Shown here: in pieces, positions 1-5,741 of the stretch | Numbering within the stretch: the first letter of the stretch is position 1 | Layout: every line of letters starts with the position of its first letter | DNA from: Parachlamydiales bacterium | Lineage (GTDB): Bacteria > Chlamydiota > Chlamydiia > Chlamydiales > SM23-39 | Length of the DNA: 5,741 bases | Reading direction: 5' to 3' | NCBI GenBank assembly: GCA_003151315.1 | Contig: PLXF01000191.1 | Coordinates: 10,386-16,126, forward strand | The notes under the pieces: model-generated | Seen by the model: only the letters and a program-made list of their open reading frames with translations | The model's database searches: none | Told to the model about the DNA's origin: nothing | Program-made: the position numbers and the translations under genes

Positions 1-3000
1 ATCTCTTTCCCAGTAGTTCAGGGGCAAGCAGTGGGTGAAGGGCCCCTTTTAACGGGTCTTATTATTTCCCCTCATCAGGCCCAACACCAGCGTTATCCTG
101 TTTTGCACGACCATACACGCTATCTTTTGTTAGAAAACAGCCGAGGGGAGCATAAAGTAGCGCTTCCCTCCGACACCCTCTATTCGATGGCGATTTTCGG
201 CGCATTAGGATCGCAAATGGTCGGCTACACTTCCCAATTGCTGGATGTTTGGGCCGATCCGTTGATCCATGAGATGCTTAATGGAAATTGGACTGATCCA
301 AGGGGCGATAAAATGCTTGTCGGCGAAAGGAGGCAGGCTCCTTACTATGTGTACGACATAACCCCTTCTGGTTCATTAACGAGCGCCAATCCCGACGCCC
401 TCTTGCACCTGTTTTGCCGTCATTTAGCTCAAAAATCGGTAGCTGATGCCCTGCAAAATCTCCGACTTATCGAAAGGTTAGGGCGCAGAAAACGATTTTC
501 TCCCGGTTTTTTTGCTCTAGTTCTAGAAACACAAACGGCCACGATAGCCATTGACGATCCTCGCATTCGCCGTATGACTCTCCGATTGAGTGCAATCGCT
601 GAAGAAAATCGGTTGATCCAGACCGACGAAAGTGCGGATGGAAGGCCGCTACCAGAACTATTTCTCACCTGGCTTCTCTTACAAAAACTCTATTATGGAG
701 ATTTGACTCGCCCTAATCCACACACAGACTATGGGGTCGAGCTCACCGAATTTCAGGAATTGTTTGTTTTACACGCTTTGGAACGGTTTTCCAAAAGACT
801 TATAGAATATGCGGATATTCCTTCAAGTATACAAATACTGATTGAGAAGCTGGGAATTCAAGGATTGATGTGGACCCTTTTAACCCATCCCGCAGTCGCT
901 AATCGCTATGCGTTTCTTCAACAAAAACAGGACAAACAAAAAAAACGGGGAGCACTTCCGGGTATTCTCGGATCGATTGTCCAAGGAGCTTCTCAACTTC
1001 TCCTAGGCAGACAGGAAAATGTATATGGTCCTCTAATTTCCCACCTATTATCGATCGTTAAAAATTGGGTAAACGCCCCCAATGCTGAAGCGTTAAAGAT
1101 TGATCTGCTCGCAGTTGGTACGGAAACTTCTTGGAAAGAGGTCCCTCTGTCTGCGGCGGCGATTACCCGTGAAGATTGGATCCTCTACATGCCTCTTTAC
1201 TATCTACTTGCCCACCCCACAATTTCTGAGGAGTTGAAAGGAAATCAACTCTTTCTAAGCAAAAAAGCGCAGTTCGCTCGGATGTTGGATTTAATCAAAG
1301 GAAGATCGTTTGATCTTCCTTCTAATCTTAATGAGATGGGGAGTCTGAATGCATGGATTGATCTTCTACGATTAATCGTTTCCCATCCAGCACACAATCG
1401 GTTTCCCCTTCCCTCGGAATTTAGCAAAAAGCTAGAAGAGGGGAAAAGCTTAGATAAAGAGGTTCGAGAACTGGCCCAATTGCGGATCTCGAATCAGTTT
1501 TATCGAGCCCTTCATGAAATATCCTTGTTGGATATACCCGTTACTCAAATTCTGAAGGAACTGGCCTATGCTTATGGACTCGGATCTCTATCTCAAGGCA
1601 AGGCGATTTTGTCTTCTTTGCGCGATATCGGCGCCTCTCTTGTAGGTAGAGCTGTACCCCTCCCTCTTCCGCAACAGATCGTGGCCGAAGAGTCTCTCTT
1701 CCCTGTAGCGTATCTACAAGAACTTGAGGAGGAGGATGCCCTAATGGGGGGTGTGTCTCAACAGATCGTCCAAATTCATGGAAAAGTAGAGAGAGCTCAA
1801 GAGATCCAAAAAATCCCTATTTTTGAGGTAGAGAATCAACATCGACTCATTCAAAAAATGTTCGGACGCCTTAACCAAAGTTTAGTCGACTATTATTCGC
1901 AGGAGCTTCCGGACTCGCCCCTGTACAAGCCCACAACTCTTGCGGCTTTCTATGCCTGGGGAGCAGACCTTAAAAAGGGGAGAAAAATACTTGAACCGGC
2001 CGTGGAAAAGCTTAAGTGCGAGATCCTCTATACTGCGCATTCTATCGGCCCTGACTCCACACCTAATCGCTTTTCCGTTGTTATCGAAAAAGAGGAGATC
2101 TATTTCCAAGAGTTAATTCAGGCATTTGGAAGAGGGGATCGCCGCTGGATTGAAACTAGAACACAAATGCAACCCGCAGGCTTGGTCGAGTTCCAGAAAA
2201 AAATCTATCAGTATCTCCTCCAAGCTACCCGTTTGCAGCAGCTTAAAAGAGCCCTTAAGATCTGGAAAGAGGCCCAGGCGAAAGAATTATCCGATCCATC
2301 GACCCAAGTTCTCTTAAGTCAGCTCAGCTTTGAAATGACCCGTACGAGAGCTTATTCTCTAGTAGAGGGGCCCGAACGATTAATCCGCGCCTACCTTCTC
2401 TTTGAGTATGGGACGGAGACGATGCTCTGGAAAAACCAAGTAGTACAGATCCAAAAGATGCTTCTGGCTCCTACCCATAAGGGAGTGCACCGTTATGTAT
2501 TAGAGCTTAAGACAGGAAGTGGAAAAACCTCATTTGGGACCCCCTTAATTAGCTATTTTGGAGCTAATGGAGGCGAGGCTCGAGAGATTTATAACTGCTT
2601 TCCCGACGCCCTTTCGACAGGTGGCATCGAGCAGGTATGCCGGACTTCTCAAACCGTTTTTGGTCAGATGGGTAACGCCGTTGAGATTACGCGAGGGAAA
2701 TACCTAGAAGAAGAAAACCTTTGGGCCCTCTTACAAGCTCATCGTCGAGCTCTTGTGGACAACGAGCACTTCAACGGCCGGAAAAAAGATCTCCAATCCT
2801 TGGAACTGCGGTTTATCAAAGCCTTGTACGATTATAAAAAAGGGAAAGGACAAGAGCTGCTAGGGGCTTACAAAACTCTACTAGCTCATATCCGTACGGA
2901 TGTAAGGGGAAATATCGATGAGGCGCATCTGCTTTTCCGTAGAAACGAAGAGCTCAACTATCCGATGGGTGAAAGAGAGCCGCTAGCAGACAAATACATC

Positions 3001-5706
3001 TCTACCCTTTTCGAATGTACCCGCTATTTATTAACAGTAGAGGGAGTAGCCGACAAGCTCCGCTTAAAAGATAATCAACCCGCCGTCATCGATCCTGACC
3101 TGTATCACCGAGACATTAAACCCCTTCTGGCGGAGTCGATCGGCCGTTCCTCTTTCTTTCATGTTCAAGAGAAAGGACGCCCTGTATTGATCGAATATCT
3201 ATGTGGCTCTCTGACAGAGATGCCTTCATTTATAGAAACGCATCTCCAAAGGAGCGAAATCGATTTAGCAGCCGGCTTTTTACAAGAGATTTTACCCGCC
3301 GCTTTACAGCAGCGGCTCTTTGTCGATTACGGCCCCTCGAAACAGGGGAATGGGGAATATGCCCGTTCTTATAGCGGTAACGATAGCCCCATTGAAACCG
3401 CAGACCTCAAAAATCCGTTGGAAGCCGCGACGAAAACCTGTTTGCTCTTCCTCCATACAGGGCTAAAGAGAGAACAGGTCAAAAAGCTTGTCGATACGTT
3501 GCAGCAAATGGCTAAAGCGCAAGGGCGTAAACGCAAAGTCCTCCCGGAGGAAACGCCCATTGCCCGCACCTTCTCTCTATGGGCAGAAGGAAAGGATCTA
3601 TTTACTTATACGCTGCAAACCGATGAAAAGCGGTGGAAGAACCTAGAAGATAAACTCAACGATTCCACTCCCGCTCATCTACCCCACTACCAATCGGCCA
3701 TTTTTACCTACCTCAAATATTGCGTTCTTCCTCAGATTGGATACTACACGAAAAATCTGCGGAGCGACTCCCACAATTTCGCCTCTATGTTTTCCTCATT
3801 TAATTCGGGGACCGCCACTCCGAACCAAGATGGAGTTTTCCCTTTAGGGACCCAAGTTTTATGGGATCCAGGGACAACAGGGGATTTCGTCGATTTCGTC
3901 TGCCGAACCACACCTAACGACGCCCTTGTTGTAACAGAGAGCCGAACGTCAGAAGCAGCGCTCTTAGAATTGTTAAATCGCCTCTGTAAATCGGGCTCAG
4001 CCATCTCGGCGCTGATCGATTCGGGCGCCCTTTTTGAGGGATTAAGCAACTCTTTTGTCGCTAAAAAGATGCTCCGCTTTATTGAACAGCATCGTCCCGA
4101 TTTACGAGGCGTAGTCTTCTATAATGAGAATCAGGAGTTAGTTGTTTGGGAGAAGGGGAACGATCAGCCCATTGCTTTTGAACGTTCTACTCTTGCGCCC
4201 GAGGAGCGGCTCACGTATCTCGATCAAACCCATACCCTCGGCGCCGATGTAATTCAGCCTGTTGGCGCGGTCGGCGTCGTCACAATCAGCAGCCGTTCCA
4301 CCTTAGAACAATTGACGCAGGCAGGGGGGCGGATGAGGGGGCTTAAAAAGGCGCAGCAAAGATTGATCATCGCCATGAGCCATTCTGTGAAAGAGCGGGT
4401 CTGTGGACAAGAAGAACTAGATATCCGAAAAATCATCACCTTCACCCAGATGAATCAAGCGGCGATGCAAGGGGAAGAAAATTATTTAGCTGCCCGCTTG
4501 AAAATTGCCGATGTAACTCGTAGAGCCATCCTAGATAAGATGATCTTCTCTTCAAGCTTTAACAAAATGTTCAAAGTGTATAGTTATTTTGAAAAAACGT
4601 TAATTACCGATGCAGAGATAGATCCTTCTCTTTTGTACGGATATCCAAAGTTGTTGGTACCCTATAATGAGGTTTTAGACGCATTCAAAAAGGCCGAGTT
4701 AAAACTTCTCTCCTCAAGCCCTTATTTCTCCTCTCAAGAATGTGCAGAGATCCAAGGAAAACTACAATCGATCGGAACGGAAGAAGATAGTTATCTCGAT
4801 AAAGTTGCTATCCGAAAAAACCTCCTAACGGCTCCGCTTGTGGGAGTGCTGGGTACAACCCAAGAAGTTGAGCAGAGCAAAGAGGTGCATCAGCAGCAAA
4901 ACCGAGAGCTACAGCAAGAGGTGCAAGTCGAAAACATGGAGCCTCCGAAAAACGAACCCAAGATCCGACTTATGCCCGCCATGTGGGGGAGTAAAATCGA
5001 CTATTTCACCCAATTACAATGGCTAAAACCGCAGCCTTTCTCTCAAAGCCCCTCCTATAACGACAAAAATCGCCTAGAGGTGGCCATTTATTCTGTTGCC
5101 GACTCTCTACCCCAGTTTCAGCGTCTATTCGATGGAAAGATGACTTGGACGAATAATTTCCTCGGGATCTTAGAAAAGAGCGACCGGGCCGAAAAGCCGC
5201 TCCACAAAAGGAGAAACCCCGTGTTTGAGCTGCTCGTTGTTCGGATCGATAAGGAAAATGCGCCCCCTTCCATTTACACATTGGCCATTGATCAATATGA
5301 GACCGCTGGCTGGCGCCGCCGTTTCGAAGAGAGTCGGCAATCGCGGAACCTAAACCCTCGGATCCAGATTGGGCTATTCGATTTGAGTCTACAAACAGTA
5401 GTCGACACGGGATATAACGCGTTAACCACTCAAACTCTATTTGAAAGCCCCTCGTTTATCACTGACCTAGTTCGTTGGAAATTTTTAGCCGGTCACACCA
5501 ACATCCGGACGGGAATGGATCCGAAGCGGGATAAACAGCTCATGGAAGCCGCTCATGAGTGGCTTTCTCCCTTTAACTTAGAAGTCATCAAGCGATTGCA
5601 TCAAGAGATCTACCGTCGCCACGGTTACGAAACGTATAGGGGAAGCGATATGGAGATGCTCATGACCCCAGAAGAGGACCTTTTGTTTTATACCAGTTCC
5701 ACTTGA
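1..5706 (+). CDS. Giant SF2/SecA-like P-loop ATPase of the DUF3638/DUF3645 family (5' partial)
   Basis: Function is unknown; ATP-driven work on a nucleic acid or protein is inferred. Numbering is from GTG at 31. Residues 1-790 are mostly helical with no known motif. The ATPase core follows: FE at 791-792, glutamines near 803-808, Walker A TGSGKTS 828-834 (K832), LQSLELRF 921-928, DEAH 963-966, ELNYPMG 974-980, VDYG 1098-1101, SGTAT 1259-1263, ALIDSGA 1327-1333, VVFYN 1361-1365, HTLGAD 1401-1406 and QAGGRMRG 1430-1437 (R1434 and R1436 are arginine-finger candidates). A Gln/Glu-rich linker (1611-1634) leads to a C-terminal domain ending at 1891. I see no membrane segment. The order of these islands matches the DUF3638/DUF3645 family, known from memory in fungi, plants, protists and Chlamydiota. 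The frame is open at base 1, so the start probably lies upstream; GTG 31 has AGGGG at 20-24 as an alternative. No internal stop is present and all ATPase motifs are intact. A plain DEAH helicase or SecA is less likely because of the length and family-specific islands. Confidence 0.88.
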   Translation: MSFPVVQGQAVGEGPLLTGLIISPHQAQHQRYPVLHDHTRYLLLENSRGEHKVALPSDTLYSMAIFGALGSQMVGYTSQLLDVWADPLIHEMLNGNWTDPRGDKMLVGERRQAPYYVYDITPSGSLTSANPDALLHLFCRHLAQKSVADALQNLRLIERLGRRKRFSPGFFALVLETQTATIAIDDPRIRRMTLRLSAIAEENRLIQTDESADGRPLPELFLTWLLLQKLYYGDLTRPNPHTDYGVELTEFQELFVLHALERFSKRLIEYADIPSSIQILIEKLGIQGLMWTLLTHPAVANRYAFLQQKQDKQKKRGALPGILGSIVQGASQLLLGRQENVYGPLISHLLSIVKNWVNAPNAEALKIDLLAVGTETSWKEVPLSAAAITREDWILYMPLYYLLAHPTISEELKGNQLFLSKKAQFARMLDLIKGRSFDLPSNLNEMGSLNAWIDLLRLIVSHPAHNRFPLPSEFSKKLEEGKSLDKEVRELAQLRISNQFYRALHEISLLDIPVTQILKELAYAYGLGSLSQGKAILSSLRDIGASLVGRAVPLPLPQQIVAEESLFPVAYLQELEEEDALMGGVSQQIVQIHGKVERAQEIQKIPIFEVENQHRLIQKMFGRLNQSLVDYYSQELPDSPLYKPTTLAAFYAWGADLKKGRKILEPAVEKLKCEILYTAHSIGPDSTPNRFSVVIEKEEIYFQELIQAFGRGDRRWIETRTQMQPAGLVEFQKKIYQYLLQATRLQQLKRALKIWKEAQAKELSDPSTQVLLSQLSFEMTRTRAYSLVEGPERLIRAYLLFEYGTETMLWKNQVVQIQKMLLAPTHKGVHRYVLELKTGSGKTSFGTPLISYFGANGGEAREIYNCFPDALSTGGIEQVCRTSQTVFGQMGNAVEITRGKYLEEENLWALLQAHRRALVDNEHFNGRKKDLQSLELRFIKALYDYKKGKGQELLGAYKTLLAHIRTDVRGNIDEAHLLFRRNEELNYPMGEREPLADKYISTLFECTRYLLTVEGVADKLRLKDNQPAVIDPDLYHRDIKPLLAESIGRSSFFHVQEKGRPVLIEYLCGSLTEMPSFIETHLQRSEIDLAAGFLQEILPAALQQRLFVDYGPSKQGNGEYARSYSGNDSPIETADLKNPLEAATKTCLLFLHTGLKREQVKKLVDTLQQMAKAQGRKRKVLPEETPIARTFSLWAEGKDLFTYTLQTDEKRWKNLEDKLNDSTPAHLPHYQSAIFTYLKYCVLPQIGYYTKNLRSDSHNFASMFSSFNSGTATPNQDGVFPLGTQVLWDPGTTGDFVDFVCRTTPNDALVVTESRTSEAALLELLNRLCKSGSAISALIDSGALFEGLSNSFVAKKMLRFIEQHRPDLRGVVFYNENQELVVWEKGNDQPIAFERSTLAPEERLTYLDQTHTLGADVIQPVGAVGVVTISSRSTLEQLTQAGGRMRGLKKAQQRLIIAMSHSVKERVCGQEELDIRKIITFTQMNQAAMQGEENYLAARLKIADVTRRAILDKMIFSSSFNKMFKVYSYFEKTLITDAEIDPSLLYGYPKLLVPYNEVLDAFKKAELKLLSSSPYFSSQECAEIQGKLQSIGTEEDSYLDKVAIRKNLLTAPLVGVLGTTQEVEQSKEVHQQQNRELQQEVQVENMEPPKNEPKIRLMPAMWGSKIDYFTQLQWLKPQPFSQSPSYNDKNRLEVAIYSVADSLPQFQRLFDGKMTWTNNFLGILEKSDRAEKPLHKRRNPVFELLVVRIDKENAPPSIYTLAIDQYETAGWRRRFEESRQSRNLNPRIQIGLFDLSLQTVVDTGYNALTTQTLFESPSFITDLVRWKFLAGHTNIRTGMDPKRDKQLMEAAHEWLSPFNLEVIKRLHQEIYRRHGYETYRGSDMEMLMTPEEDLLFYTSST
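1298..1321. repeat. Perfect 10-bp inverted repeat with 4-base loop, inside the coding frame
   Basis: AAGGAAGATC (1298-1307) and its exact reverse complement GATCTTCCTT (1312-1321) flank the loop GTTT, so the transcript could form a tight hairpin. It lies within the N-terminal helical region, around the codons for GRSFDLP. No T-run follows, so it is not a standard intrinsic terminator. It may be chance or a local codon effect; no function can be assigned. Confidence 0.6.
3883..3900 (+). repeat. Tandem 9-bp in-frame duplication (GATTTCGTC x2)
   Basis: Two identical adjacent copies of GATTTCGTC are in frame and encode DFV-DFV (residues 1285-1290), about 22 residues after the SGTAT motif. The identical codons fit a recent three-codon duplication, but coincidence is possible. 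The frame is not disturbed. Confidence 0.5.
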
Positions 5707-5741
5707 ATGGCACCCTAGAAAACCGAATTGAAAGTCACTAA
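5707..5741. other. Short 3' flank without a recognised gene or terminator
   Basis: Thirty-five bases follow the TGA stop. An ATG at 5707, directly after the stop, is closed by TAG three codons later and is not a gene. No GC-rich hairpin with a T-run is visible, so transcription may continue past the window. The third frame stays open from 5640 to a TAA at the very last three bases. Confidence 0.5.

Noticed and set aside
20..33. AGGGG plus GTG as the definite translation start
   Set aside because: The spacing is reasonable, but the frame is open further upstream and the encoded sequence looks internal to a domain, so I kept it only as an alternative.
3744..4049. Minus-strand open frame of 101 codons
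   Set aside because: It lies wholly opposite the ATPase core, including the SGTAT and ALIDSGA motifs. Its translation is Ser/Arg-rich with no recognisable domain, so it is a shadow frame.
2512..4341. Annotation as a plain DEAH-box RNA helicase, type I/III restriction subunit, or SecA
   Set aside because: The motif set is SF2-like, but the length of at least 1,900 residues, the ELNYPMG and VDYG islands, the 290-residue insertion and the Gln/Glu linker do not fit those families. No partner methylase or specificity gene is in the window.
4322..4342. G-rich stretch as a possible quadruplex or frameshift site
   Set aside because: It encodes the conserved GGRMRG motif, whose Gly and Arg codons explain the G content.
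5006..5281. Minus-strand open frame of 91 codons
   Set aside because: It is antisense to the C-terminal domain, Arg/Ser-rich and without a family signature; it is a shadow of the main gene.
5707..5718. ATG immediately after the TGA stop as the start of a downstream gene
   Set aside because: The frame closes with TAG after three codons.

Overview
The window is almost entirely one very long, intronless, plus-strand reading frame. It is open from base 1 and stops with TGA at 5704-5706, giving 1,901 codons inside the window. Residue numbers here count from the in-frame GTG at 31. The gene probably begins upstream: there is no stop before base 1, and the first visible residues already look like the interior of a domain.

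The protein is a giant P-loop ATPase of superfamily 2 (helicase/SecA-like) type. It has a Walker A loop (TGSGKTS, 828-834), a DEAH Walker B box (963-966) followed by ELNYPMG (974-980), a motif III-like SGTAT (1259-1263), a motif V-like HTLGAD (1401-1406) and a motif VI-like QAGGRMRG (1430-1437). Together with the order of other conserved islands, this matches the DUF3638/DUF3645 family as I remember it. That family of about 2,000-3,500 residue proteins is widespread in fungi, plants and protists, and among bacteria occurs in amoeba-associated Chlamydiota (Parachlamydia- and Waddlia-like organisms). Its function is not established.

Layout: bases 1-2400 encode a long, mostly helical N-terminal region without a recognised enzyme motif. 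Bases about 2400-4500 encode the ATPase core, split by an insertion of about 290 residues between motifs II and III. Bases about 4500-4860 encode a helical segment, 4861-4932 a Gln/Glu-rich linker, and 4933-5703 a C-terminal domain of unknown function. The last 35 bases contain no recognisable gene or terminator.

Organism: an uninterrupted coding frame of this length with moderate base composition suggests a bacterium. An environmental chlamydia or a similar protist-associated bacterium is the best guess. This rests on remembered family distribution, not on a phylogenetic marker in the window. No RNA gene, mobile element, CRISPR array or second gene is visible, so operon context cannot be judged.
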